Program-made: the position numbers and the translations under genes
Shown: piece by piece, positions 35,221-47,158 of the stretch
How the letters are laid out: each line of letters starts with the position of its first letter
How positions within the stretch are numbered: position 1 is the first letter of the stretch
Assembly: GCA_946699065.1 (NCBI GenBank)
Contig: CAMPDV010000216.1
Coordinates: 186,001-250,000 of the forward strand
DNA from: Loxodes magnus
Lineage: Eukaryota > Ciliophora > Karyorelictea > Loxodida > Loxodidae
Direction: 5' to 3'
Length of the DNA: 64,000 nt
Notes under the pieces: generated by a model
The model's input: only the letters and a program-made list of their open reading frames with translations
Told to the model about the DNA's origin: nothing
Databases searched by the model: none

Positions 35221-36699
35221 ATATTATTTATACTTTAACTCATCCTTTATAAATAGTTTAGTAACTTATAAAATCCCAGTATTATTTAATTGAATCTTAA
35301 GTTAATTGATTTCTCTTTTCCTCTTCACTAACAATTTATTTATTATTTCATTTTTTATTTAGAACTTTAAACTATTGGATTTTTATTTTTAGACTAGCTA
35401 TGCCTAAAATATATTCATAACTCTGAATATAATTTTGGATTTAGAAGGAAAATAAAATGATTATATTGTAACTGGAAAGATATTGATAAGTTTATATAGG
35501 TAATTTAGCCAATGTCAGCAAGTAGAAAACACTAAATGTATTTAAAAGGCTAAACATATAAAATATGCACTGAAAGATAAGCATTTGTTATAATCACTCC
35601 AAAGAATTTAATAATTTAAGTAATCTAGGAATACTTATATCTTTAGAATTAAGTAGATATTTCTATAAATGCATTATTAAAATACTAAACTCAAATATGT
35701 AAATTATCTTAAAGTTTATGCCAAAGCTATTATACTAAAACTAAAACCAAAAAAATTTTAAATAGTTAAAAAGATTAGAGACATATAATATAAATATAGA
35801 CTTATGAACATTTGAATATTATAATATTTTATATCATTAAAATAATAAAAACAACTTTTATCACTAAAGCTAGTTTTTTAAATTATAAAGGATAATTTAA
35901 TTTAAAATCTACTTTAAAACAAGAGAAAATGACTAATGAGCTCAAAACATTTTCATAATAATCTTAAAATAATGATAGCCACTAAAATAATTGATTATAC
36001 TTTAATTTTAATCATATATTGAATAGGATATTTAATTAAAAATAAAATTGAATTAGTAAATTCGTAAAAAAGGAACTTAGATTAAGTCATTTTTGTTGTT
36101 TTATTTTTTATAAATTATTTTCTAACTTTAGTATTAATTTTTTTTATTTATTAGCAAACTATTCTATAGAAGGTCAAAGCAAGATTCTTGGAAAATAATC
36201 TAAGACCGGTAATATAAATTTTATTAATAGAGTTTTATCTTTTATTTTAAGTGGATATACATTTAATAGTCTTTAAAACTTGTAATTTATTTCAGAAATA
36301 TTGTTATATTGTTATATTTTAATTTATCTAAAGATTCTTAGTTTAGCCCTTTCGCTCAATATATTATATTTATTCATTTTTATTTTTCCTTTTCTTCTGC
36401 TTAATGAATCAGTTTTAATTTTATCTTTATACACTACCTAGTTTTCGTAAATTTTTAGTATTAAATTAAAATAAGTTGAAACATTCTCAAATTATTACTA
36501 ATGAAAGAGATAAATTTAAGAATCTTTTCATCGATTTCTATCTTAAAATCTAAATTTTATGCAATTATTGATAAAATAAAGCTTACTATTAATGAAGCAG
36601 TTGAGATTAATTTTTAATAGCTAGACGTACAATATGCTTTTTTTAAAACATTAATCCTTTTTATTTCACATCCTTAAAATATTTTTTTAGATTGATTAT
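35221..36699. other. AT-rich spacer between tRNA and U3
   Basis: No protein-like frame and no structured RNA seen. The A/T composition resembles the other spacers. Confidence 0.45.
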
Positions 36700-36849
36700 C
36701 TAGTCAGAACCACTTCTTCTCTTAGCGTCATCGATAACTCCTGCTGAGAAAAGTGCGTTAATCATCTTCCTAGATTGGGTTGGAGTCTCGTTTGTTGGAG
36801 CAAACGAATAGAATCTCCTATAGAAGTGATCCTGTACGAGTACAGTCTT
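36700..36849 (-). ncRNA. U3 small nucleolar RNA
   Basis: The 5' end AAGACTGTACTC and the box A region CAGGATCACTTCTATAGG match U3, the snoRNA that guides early cleavage and folding of 18S pre-rRNA in the nucleolus. Downstream are GATGATTAACG (box C'), the hinge-side CTCAGCAGGAG (box B like), TATCGATGACGC (box C) and TTCTGAC (box D) near the 3' end. At about 150 nt it is shorter than typical ciliate or animal U3. A TATATATT element lies about 30 bp upstream of the 5' end. Confidence 0.87.
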
Positions 36850-37249
36850 ACTCTTATTTTTGTTAATTAAATATATAATATTTTCTTTTTATTCTATTAA
36901 GGTTTTAATCTTATAAACTAACCATTTCATCTTTTTATGATTGTATTTACTCACAGTTGTATAACTAAATAAACCTGCTTACTTGTTAATAAGTTTTAAA
37001 TAATTCTTAATTTAATTAAAAGTTAACTAATTGTATCCTTTAAGCATTTTACTATTTAATTTTTAAGTAGACATGAAGCTTATAAAAATATATTTAATAG
37101 ATAATTTTAGCTAAAAAGCTTTCTAATTTAACCATTAAAAGAAAGGTATAAAGCTTTTATTATTTTTATTTCTGTCATTTAGTTAGTTAAATCATCTAAT
37201 ACTTTCACATTTAATACTTTGTAAAACAGTAGCTCATTTGATAGCAATA
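36850..37249. other. Spacer upstream of U3, up to R3
   Basis: AT-rich. It holds the presumed U3 promoter (TATA-like element next to the gene). The R3 repeat begins at about 37250. Confidence 0.4.
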
Positions 37250-37563
37250 AAAGACTAAAAGCCAATCCTCCTACTAAAATATTTTAAATATGATTTTTAT
37301 AATTAAAATACTTGATGTTCTTATAAACTTAGCCTTTTTATATAAAGCAAAGCTTAGTAGCTATATTTATTACCTTTTTATAATTAAATAAGCAAATGGT
37401 AACTTAACCTTCTTTATTCCCTTTATAGTAAATTATTTTTAACCAAATATGTAAATTAGATTGCAGTTATTTTATCAGACTAGTAGCTTAGCCTTTTGTT
37501 TTTTACTTTATACTAATTTATCTAGAAGAATCTAGATAATACACATATACACCCTTTATTATA

Positions 37564-37573
37564 TATATAAAAA
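37564..37573. repeat. Left copy of 10-bp direct repeat
   Basis: TATATAAAAA, repeated at 39299-39308 at the other edge of the inserted sequence. Probably a target-site duplication, though short and of low complexity. Confidence 0.45.
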
Positions 37574-38295
37574 GTGGCTTCTAAGAAATAACAGAACTTT
37601 GAACAAAACATTTAAACAGGAAAATTCTCTAAAAATAAAAAAAAGAAATAATTACAATGAGTGAAAGTGAGAAATATGATTGATATGACGAACATTAACC
37701 ACTTGGAAATCCAGAACTAAAAAAACTTCCGACACAAACTCAAATAGAAATATTATCTAAGTCATTAAAAGAGTTTATGTTTAAAAATAGATACCTCACT
37801 GATAAAGTAGAAAAATTAGAAAAACTAATAACGTCTTTACTTGAGAAACAATATTAATAATCATAAGAAATAGAAAACAAACTGGAACAAAGAATTCTTT
37901 AAATTTAATAATAAATTCAAGTTACACCATTTTCGTTTTAACAGAATTAATCAGATCCTATGGAAATAGAAAATGAAGCCTCAAATTAAAATAAACAGTA
38001 AACGTTTATTTAAAATAACTAGTAAATTTAAATTAAATAAGTGTTACAGGAATAATAGGTTAAAAGAAGAATAAAATGCTACGTGTACAATAAATAACAC
38101 CAATGAAAATACTGTTACTAACTAAGCGAAATTTAAAGAAAGAATAAATAAGATATTTTTAGAAAACTATTTAGGATATATCAACATAAAGCGGAAAAAT
38201 TTATAGAAAAAAATTCTTTAATTCAAATCTTAATCCTTGGATAAATAATTAGGAACACTACATGCAAGATGAAAACTATTCAGAATATTAAAAAA

Positions 38296-39177
38296 ATGGC
38301 ACCTAAGAAATAATAGACCTCTATTAACGAATACTTGAAAAAATAAGAATAACCTAATTTAATTGAAGAATAGCCTTAATAAGATAAAGATTAATAATCT
38401 AAGGAATCCTTTGCATAATCAGTTCAGCAAAAGATATCAAATATCCAATATGACTTGAAAAAGCAAAGATAAAAAATAGAAAATTTAGAAAACATACTAG
38501 AAAAATTAATGGAATAATTAAACCTATAATTCCCATCCATAGATGAATCATTAAATAAAATCTAATCGTAAATAGTAATTAAATTAGAATAAATTGATAA
38601 ATAATTTAACGAAGTCCCTCAAATGTTCCAATTTCATTTATCTTAAATTGAATATCAAATAAAGCAACTTTAAGAAAAACAAGAATAATAACAAGTAATA
38701 ATTTAAAAATTATAAGATTAATAAGATTAATAATCAAATATCCCAATGGAAAGCGAATCGGAATTCTAATAATAAGAAATAAATAAGATCAATTATTATC
38801 GCAAAAAGATTCGGTGCTATTTATGCTAGAAAAATCATTGTTGGAAAAAATGCTGGAAGAAACAAGAAATTGAAAAAATTAACAAGTAATAAATATTAGA
38901 CTAACTTTTCAGAATATAACCAACAAGAACAGGATAAGTATACAGAAAGAAATTCTACAACTCAAGAAACAACGAGTTTTCTAAAAATGGAAGAAGAAAC
39001 TATAACGATAATTAGTGGATGAGGGAGAGACAAGGATGGCGGACTAATGTAGTCCTACGCAGTCCTTTAGTTCAGGAAAGAGCAGGAACAAAAACAAGTG
39101 AATCCTGGAGCTCTTTTCTAAAACTATAAACTTAATTTTATCCTTTTATCCTTTTTTAAAGGATGGTGCGCTAATGA
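38296..39177 (+). CDS. Zinc-knuckle (CCHC) protein of the second insertion, 293 aa
   Basis: ATG 38296 to TGA 39175-39177, 294 codons. Residues 1-150 are rich in Gln, Lys, Glu and Ile and should form a coiled coil. A CCHC knuckle CYLCQKNHCWKKC (CX2CX3HX4C) follows near residue 176, then a basic, Asn/Arg-rich tail. The order coiled coil, knuckle, Arg/Phe-rich block is the same as in the protein at 3807-4571. It is probably a nucleic-acid-binding protein of the element. The stop codon lies in the loop of the second 3' hairpin. If that TGA is read as Trp the frame would run on, so the end is not certain. Confidence 0.7.
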
Positions 39178-39191
39178 AGTGCTACACCGCC
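39034..39191 (+). repeat. Two copies of a hairpin motif at the insertion's 3' end
   Basis: Both start GGATGG, then a five-base stem (GGACT/AGTCC at 39041-39055; GCGCT/AGTGC at 39168-39182) around AATGT or AATGA, then CTACRC. Stem bases differ but stay paired. Could be a 3' recognition structure. A third copy lies at 25771-25802. Confidence 0.5.
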
Positions 39192-42164
39192 TAACTAAGC
39201 CTAGTAGAAATTCAAGACAAACTAATGGAGACAAGCTGATAGAATAGGCCAGATGGCTGACTACTAAGGCTTTAACAAAGCTTTTTAACTTTTAACTTTA
39301 TATAAAAAATAGATTTGTTCTTTACTTTGTAAATTAACTATTGAACCTTCAATTAATATAGTTTTAAATGACAAGTTAAAAAGAAATATCAAAGGACTAT
39401 TTTATAATGCATTTATTCCCTTTTTCAGATATCTAGGAAGTCTCATATTTGAACTTATCGAGCTACATTTCAAGCTTCTATTTCTCATTTTTAATATTTT
39501 GCTTTTTTAATTTTTAGTTCTCTTATTACAGCCACATTTTATGCTTGGTTAAGGTTATTAAAGAATTGAATTGATTGATTTAATACCTTTTGAAGCAAAA
39601 ACTTATATCTACTGTTGATATATATGATAGAAGCTATTTTTAAAGTTAATTTTAGCCTTTTTATAACTTAAATTTGCTTACCTTCAGATTCTCAATTTTA
39701 GTCTAATTATTTCTGCCTAAATTAATCCAATAAGCCTTTTCCATAGTCCTTATATATTTCCATATGCTCCTTTTATAAATAACGACTTTTTATTATAAAA
39801 GATCATTATCATATCATTTTGATTTCTATTTCTTTATCTTTATTTTTCAGTTTGGAGACTAATATCCATACTTCTAGCCAAAGTAGTTCCTTTAGCTAAA
39901 ATTTCATCCTTCTAGGGTTCAAAAGGTTCAGTATCAGAGTCTGAGTTTTTAAAATATGTTCTTAGACTTTCTAGACCCTAGAGTCACTAAAGAGTCTAAT
40001 CTTTAAGGTAAGAAAATTCATATTTAGATATCTGAGATTTCACTCTGAGCAGTTTGAGTCTTTAAGACCAACATCATCATCATTTTAATATTTGATTTAT
40101 CAGGAGTAGACTAAATGACTCTGGTTTACTATTAAAAGCAACTATAATAAATCTAATAAATAGCAGAGTTTTAGATCTAGTAATTCCTATATTGAAGGTA
40201 TCGAAAAAGCAGATAAATTATCTGCTTGCATGGGGAAAATAAAATAATGATATATAGCTAATAGTTTAAAGGATTCTTTAAGCAATTATATTTATATAGG
40301 CATCTAGTAATATAAGCTACTGCAATTAGATATTATTAAATAAGTATATTGAGTAAGAAATATTTAGACTAATACCTAACTAATATAGCTATTTTTTAAA
40401 CAAACAATATTAAAAGGAACCTTAAGAGCAAATAGTTAGAACCAGCTAAGCAAACTTCAAGATTATGAAATGGTTCTAAAGGTATATTTATTGACAAGGG
40501 CAAAATAATAGTAACTAGTATAATAATAATTTATCTTTTAATAAATAGCTAATACTTATCATTTTAATATAGCTTGATAATGTCTTATCTTATAATGACT
40601 AAATTATTAGTTAAATGAATAAGTTATTAGTCCTGTTAGACTTATCACCAACAAAGAAATATAATAATCTTTTTTAAGTTCCTGGAAACATAGTAAAGAG
40701 CTTCTTTTTAAGTTTAGTTTGATAGTGGTATTTTTCATAACTCGTCAAGCATCTCTCATTTTGTGTGAGGTCTTGATACCTGCATTACTAAAAGGGTTGA
40801 CATATCTAAGCATTATATTTGAAGAATCTTCTTCATTAAAATAAAATTACAATAGAAATTAACCTTCACATGTAGTTAATGAGATTTTCTGTAGAAATCT
40901 GCTAGCTAGTCAGTTAATAATAGTCATGTTAGCCATCAAATTAATTTAAATCAAATATCATAATATGCTAAACCTAAGCTAACCATACATGTCTGTATTA
41001 AATCATAATCTAAACCTGATTAACAAGAAAATAATAGTAACTAGAACTAATATTTCATCTAAAGATCCAAGTTCAAAGATACTCTATTTTTATATTAAGG
41101 TAATAAAATAATCTCTAGTAATAAATAGATGTCTACTTAATATATTATATTATTAATATTCAATACAATTAAGAAAATTATAAGCAAATTGGTAGAAAAA
41201 TAGCTTTAAAGTATAAAAGTCAGGTGAAATGCATTTAATGCTTATAAGATATAAAAGAGGAGTTTAATATCATAAGATGAAATTAGTTTAAGCTTGTATT
41301 TCTATTTAGGAAATTAACAAAAAGAAATATAAGAATTACTTAGACTACACGTTTGTAATGAGTAGAATATGACTCATATTAAAATTCCGTTGATTTTCAT
41401 ATTGACAATATAATTTGTCTATATTTGATTTGCTATAATAGCAAGACAAAGTTCTTGCTAATGGAGAGTATTATAATCGTCATGCTTTTCTTAAGGATTA
41501 TATATTATCTTTATCAATGTTTTTATAACTTGTGTATTTACAATAAAGTTTCTGGTATCATTTATTAAATGTACTCTGTTTCAATACTCTTATAATTAAT
41601 TTCTAAAATGTTTATATCCCTTAAATATATAACTAACTCAAAATTACATACTTAAAGATAAAAAATTAATAAAATCTCTTAATAGAGCATTCTAAACCTT
41701 AAGCATTATCAATATCTCTTTCTTACTAATATGTCTCTCTTATTCTTTTCATATAATGCTCAGCTTATTTAGTTAAATATTCTCTCTCTTACTCAAAATT
41801 TCACCAATATAATTTAATGAGTTCACTAGCTATAAGTATAAATTTTTCTATTTCTTAGAGCTGTTTGTCGTTAAAACTTGATTAATTATGATATCTCTAT
41901 ATCTCTCTCTTAGCCATTCTTTTAATACTCATTGTGTGACAAGAAATCATATTTTACATCTGTTGTTTATCATCCTGGCTAATGAATAAATTCAAAATAC
42001 TACTTACCTTCTATATCCCCTTTTATAGTCGCACCTAGATACTTTTAATATTCTCTTCGCTAATTATTGGCAACATGATATGACTCTCTATGATGATAGC
42101 TACCAGCATACTTTTATTAAATGTAAATACTTAATAATTAAATTATCCTTAGTTTATACTCCAT

Positions 42165-42262
42165 ATTGAGCATTTAGTTAGTCAAGGGTTTTTAAATATG
42201 TTAAGTAATTAATTTACCTGCCGGTGAGATTTAAATTGCCGTATACATTTTTTATAATAAAA
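42165..42262. promoter_or_regulatory. Shared divergent D/B promoter spacer, R3
   Basis: 98 bp between the start of D (minus) and the start of B (plus). Equivalent to 9141-9239 and to the array spacers. Confidence 0.45.
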
Positions 42263-43258
42263 ATGTGGAAGCAGGATTCAGATGAATGTCTAAAACCCAT
42301 ATCTATAGGAAAAAATTAGGTGAGTTTGGGATTAGATGGAAAGAAAGAATAGCTATCCTTGGGTAAATAAGGATAGATGTGTTGATTATGGACGAGGTAT
42401 GAAAAGAAAGGCTCCGAGCAAAAGATTAAAAGCAAGGTAGAATAGAAAAGCTTCAAAGGAACTGAAACTTAGAACTTAAAGTATTTAAAGATGCGGCAAA
42501 TTTGCGATGGTTGGTAAGGTACTGACAACAAAGCCCAAAATCAAAGGGTTAACATTTCAGATAAGTCCTTTAAAGGAAAATTATAGAGTTTAAATCAAAG
42601 CATGAACAAGCAAAGCTTAATTTAGAGATCTATCTCAAAGGATTTAGATTTAACCCTTAGCAAAAGAAGTAATTAAGGCTAGTCTAGTCGGAGTAACTCA
42701 CAAGATGTTAATTAAAAAAAGGCAGCTAACAAAGTTTAAGCATTCTAATAATAAAAATAAAGCAAACCAGAAGCAAAAGTTGGCAATATAAGTTCGATAG
42801 CAATGGAATAATAAGAAGCATAAGATTGGAAAAAGTTTATGACTTCATAATGTTCTATTCCTTGCAGCTAAACAAAAAAGCCAAAGGAAAAAATAAACTT
42901 AGCAGACTTAAGGAACATACCTAACAAATAAGTCTTGGTAAAAGATAGCTTTGTTCCCCTAGAATAAGTGAATGAAAGAATTAGATAAGTAAATAGCACT
43001 TAACCTTTATAAAATTGAAGCTCATTTTCCAGTCTAAGCATTATCAGCGAAGAAAGTACTGCAATATCTCAGTCGAGCTAAGAATGGCTTTCTAGTGATA
43101 TAACATTCTCTAATTTATTGCTTCAAAATAACTAAGAATAACACGAAAATGAAGCTTCAGAAGAAGAAAGCAAAAAAGAATCTGACTATATGGTTTTCTT
43201 GCTTTCTTTCTTGGCGATTTTATTTCTATTTTATTTTTACCTAGTAGCCTGTACATGA
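42263..43258 (+). CDS. Gene B (R3 copy): tail-anchored protein, 331 aa
   Basis: ATG 42263, TGA 43256-43258, 332 codons, identical in length to the R1 copy. It carries the Cys-Trp-Leu-Trp motif near residue 41, Gln-Asp-Trp-Lys-Lys-Phe-Met-Thr-Ser-Gln near 188, a Ser-rich stretch, a Glu-rich stretch just before the anchor, and a C-terminal membrane segment (about residues 308-331) ending Val-Ala-Cys-Thr. Many codon differences from R1 leave the residues alike, which suggests purifying selection. Confidence 0.8.
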
Positions 43259-43301
43259 GTGATTGGCATACGAGCACTTATACATATTTTTAACTTATTA
43301 G

Positions 43302-45292
43302 TCATCATACTCCTAACTTATGTTTTATATTCCAATTTCAAACTTGTATTTCCTTATTTTTAGAATTCATAAATGTCCCTTTTTATTTTATACCTAAAAT
43401 CAGAAATTATTAAAACCTAAAATATCGATATAACTAACATACGCTTCTATAGGTTTCATTAGATGAGTAATAAAAGACAAAAAAGTATGTTAAAAGTGAC
43501 GGATAATCATATCAGAATGATATAGAATGATTAAACATATTAAATGATTAAAATGTTTCACTTAAGCTTAATGTCTATTAAATCTAATTTGATTAAAGGA
43601 TTTATAATTAATAGCTTCATCTTAAATAAATACAGTCAATTATCAATTTAGATGGCTTTATTTCTAATAGCTAGAGTATATTTAAAGAAGATATTTTGTT
43701 TAATAATTATAAAATAAATAGGTATAGAGTCTTAATAGCTAGCCTCTATTTAAGTATAATTTACAACTTTATGAGTTTATATTTTAATTATTAGATAGTA
43801 AACTTAACTTTATGACTTCATGTCTATTATTTAACCTAAAATTTCCCTTTTAATATATTAAATATAGCAAGCTAAGTTAATATTCCACTCATTCTGTTTT
43901 AGTACCTTATACTTAGATAATCATTTTGAGATTAATGCAAACGTGAAGATTAAAATACTAATTTGAGCTTATCTTTTCATCGAAACCTAGACTTAAAGCT
44001 TGATTTAGAACTACTATATGATAGAATGTGCAAAGTATTGCTGAGGGATCATCATCATAGCTACTATTAATAAGTTGTATATATCAGCTACTTTTATATC
44101 TTACAACTAATCAGATTATTAGAAGAGATAATCTAATTTAGGCTATTGAACATTTGCAATTTTTCTGTTGATTGATCTTGAAGTTGATAACTTAAATAAC
44201 ACAGAAGCAAAAATTAGTGTAAGATTAAAAACTGATTTTAGTTATTATGCTAGCAGAATATTCATTTAGACTTCAATGTATTTAGATAATTTAAAATATC
44301 CTTTAATTACATATAATCTTAAATGATCAAATACTTTAAGCAAAGACATTAGAACTATCTATAAAAGCCTACCTTAATATTACATAGAGATGCATATTAA
44401 TAATTAATAAATATATACTTCAGTAGATAATTAGAATAAATAGATCTAATATTTTTGTTTGTTTGCTTCCCTTCTTTTGAAAATTGTTAAACCTGCCAAT
44501 ATTATTTTTAATATTTTTGTTGCGTTATAGATGGTCTCGTTTAGATCGTTTAAAAGGGATTAGAATCTGAGTCTTACTGATTGAATTTATTTTCCTTCAT
44601 TATTTTCTTTGCTGATATTGAGGATTAATCTTTGAGTCATTATCCCTTGTATTACTTACTTTTTTCAGTCCCCTACTTGATAAAGCTTCATATAAGTAAT
44701 ATACTAATAAATCACTATAAGGATCATTTTTTATACTCATTAAATGCTTATATTAGTTTGCAAGTCTATCTTAGAAATTGACTTATCAGTTACTATTATA
44801 TAGTTGATTCTCAGTTTAAAGCTAGTTAAATAAAACCTTCTACTTCTGAAAAATTCCTTTTTTACGCTTTTTTTAAGATTAGAATTCCTTACTAATTGCT
44901 TTTATCTATCCTACATTAATTATTTTTTGAAGTTCTATATTCTTATCTTAATGATTCATTTTCTAAAGCTATAACGTCAGGGTAAATAAATAGCTCTACT
45001 TTTCTATTTCATAGCACTATTGTATGTCTATATGATCGTACCTTGAGTTAACTCATACTACTTCGATCACCACATTTCTCAGTCTTATTTGATGTCTTAA
45101 TTCTCCTATTTATGGTTCTAACATCTTTTTTTTAACTCTTCTTATATAAATAGCTTTCCGTTTGGGTTCTTGATTAATACTAAAATCTGAAGCTAATTTA
45201 GTTGCTTGATGTGAATTTTTTGCTAAGATATAAATAAAAAATCAGAAAGCTCTTAATCAATGCATCTGAAACTTATTAAGCATTAGCTTCAT
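43302..45292 (-). pseudogene. Gene C, R3 copy
   Basis: Starts at ATG 45292 with Met-Lys-Leu-Met-Leu-Asn-Lys as in R1 and ends at the conserved doubled TGA (43302-43307) next to the B stop. The first 60 codons (including Glu-Pro-Lys-Arg-Lys-Ala-Ile) match R1 well. The total length (about 1990 nt) is some 320 nt shorter than in R1 and not divisible by three, so this copy is probably damaged. Confidence 0.5.
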
Positions 45293-45390
45293 TATATTTC
45301 ATCTTATCTTTTTGGAATATTTAAGGGGTAAGTTAATGGCATAACTCTATAAGAGGAAAGCAAACGGTTATATAGGATATTTGCTATGAA

Positions 45391-45990
45391 ATGCTGAATG
45401 AACTTAGATATTAAAATTTGTAGATGTAAGGGAAAAAGAGATTATGCTATTATCTTGCGAAGAAAGAAAGGAAAATGGAAGATGTTTTGGAGTGAGAGGC
45501 TAGATGAAATGAGAGAAGAGGCATAATCTTAAATATGATGGTAAGCAGTATGATATAATCAGTCTAATCTAGGAATTGAAAATAGATTTAAGAATCTAGG
45601 TTCGACTTAAAACCTTTTCAGAAGAGCAAACTGAAGTTCAGTTAGAAAAGGATTAAAATACTAATTTTCTAACTTTATCACAATTTTAATAAATAAATAA
45701 AATAATTTTATACCAGAAAAAATCAGAAACAAAATGGTTTATATGTAAGTTTATAGAAGAGAAAGAAAAGTGAAAGGATAAAACGACTTGTAGATAGAGA
45801 AAAATTAAATGCTATGAACTTGAGATTTTAGTAAAAAAGCTGTACTATAGCTCATTAGTAATTTATTAATGGAATGAGGGTATAATGCATAAATCCTCAA
45901 AGCAAATTACTTTAGAATTTAATTTTACTGAATAGAAAGAAACTGAGTCAAACAGACTTGTTCAATTTTTTAGATATAAAGCAATAAGAT
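45391..45990 (+). pseudogene. Gene G, R3 copy, partial
   Basis: Begins Met-Leu-Asn-Glu-Leu like G of R1 and keeps the 32-nt intron sequence (about 45541-45572) and the Trp/Lys/Glu-rich middle. Small length changes upset the frame, and homology stops near 45940-45990 at the junction with the R4 fragment. Confidence 0.45.
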
Positions 45991-46144
45991 AGTCCATAGT
46001 TCTTATGGTGTTCACCATATTTAGTTTAAGATTATAAGGTTTTTAGAAATTTTAGTATTAAAGTTATATCTGAAATAAACGCATTTATATAAGTAGCTAA
46101 TTAAAGAAAAAAGGTTATAAAACCCTATTTAAATACAGTATAAA

Positions 46145-47158
46145 ATGCAGGAATAAAGAGTATATCCTTAGATAGTCGTAAATCCAATATAGAAATCTAG
46201 ATCAATGCTTAGTCAAGTAAAGTCAAGGAAATTGCTGAATGAAGAATTTGGAGATTAAGATTAAGAATCTAACTAGAGCTTAAATGAACTGGAGGAGAAA
46301 AGGGAATTTTTAAGCAAGGTAATTAAGTAGTAACATGTGAGGAATAGAGTACAGAATCTGAATCACTTGAAAGTAAATCGTATTCTAAATAATTGGCGTA
46401 AAATGCTACAAATGAATTTTGTTATAAACTAAAGAGACAATGAGTAGCCTTAAGTAGGAGACCTGAAAATATTGAGATAATACAAGCTTAGTAAAAATAT
46501 GAAAAAGTAATCATCTAGTGAGAAGTAACTCCCTCCATGTAATCAAAACAATTCTTTACTTACTCCAAATTATGAATATTAAGAAAGATTTTAAGATAAA
46601 AAAGTAAATTAAAAGGAAATTTTATAGGGAATTTAAAAAGGATAATCAGATGCTTTACAATAAGAGATGAAGTACCAAGAGAGAAGTAATTTAGATTCTT
46701 AGGGTGAAGTTTTAGAGTAAAAAGAGCATTCTGCCTTTGTAATTAAGAACTTTTGAAATCTCTAGAAATAAATTCAAAGATTGCGAAATTCAAAGTAAGA
46801 AGGTTAAAATATTTTGGTACCAAATGAAAATAAAAAAATAAAAGATTCATTTGATAGAATATCTTCCATTGAATTAGCGTGAAATGAAAAATCAAACAGA
46901 TCATTTTCGTAATCTTATATAAAAAAGGATTCTTTTTCCAGCTCTGACACTGCTAATGAAAAAAGTTCCCCAATATCTCAGATCAATTAGACTTTCAATA
47001 TAAGTTCTTGTAAAATTAGTTATTACAGAGAGTAAGCAAGCTTCAATCAAACTAGTTACAAAGTAAAGGACAAATGGTCAACTGAATAGATACATTTTTT
47101 TTGTCTGTGCATAGTAGTTTTAATATCTTCTTACTTTTATTTGTTAGTGAAAGGATGA
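46145..47158 (+). CDS. Gene A exon 2, R4 copy, open for 337 aa
   Basis: Homologous to exon 2 of A in R1. From the Met at 46145 to TGA 47156-47158 it is open for 338 codons, with the same ending (membrane segment of about 20 residues, then Lys-Gly-TGA). The upstream membrane exon is missing except for about 130 bp with the intron end (AATACAG at 46132-46138), so this is either a stranded 3' exon or a shorter protein starting at this Met. Its good preservation in a fragment is surprising. Confidence 0.55.

Larger units (their letters stand above)
37574..39298 (+). mobile_element. 1.7-kb insertion with two zinc-knuckle reading frames
   Basis: Absent from the matching places in R1 (near 12105) and R2 (near 23075). 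It carries two tandem homologous zinc-knuckle genes, the first (about 37574-38290) apparently broken (about one or two breaks), the second whole. The 3' end holds two copies of a hairpin motif (39034-39065 and 39161-39191). Same protein type as the 3753-4598 insertion, so the same retroelement-like family (LINE ORF1 or gag-like). No reverse transcriptase seen. Confidence 0.6.
37250..42164 (-). pseudogene. Gene D, R3 copy, interrupted by an insertion
   Basis: Reverse-strand homologue of D (R1 9240-12400), starting at ATG 42164 (Met-Glu-Tyr-Lys). It gives the longest continuous D frame in its first half, covering several membrane segments and the Thr-Thr-Cys-Glu-Gly-Gln block near 40880. The second half keeps the block with Phe-Pro-His-Ala-Ser, then Phe-Asn-Ser-Lys-Pro-Glu, near 40250-40130. 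A 1.7-kb insertion (37574-39298) cuts the gene just before the PAS-like stretch, and homology ends near 37250. It may be broken, or the inserted DNA could be removed during macronuclear development. Confidence 0.5.
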
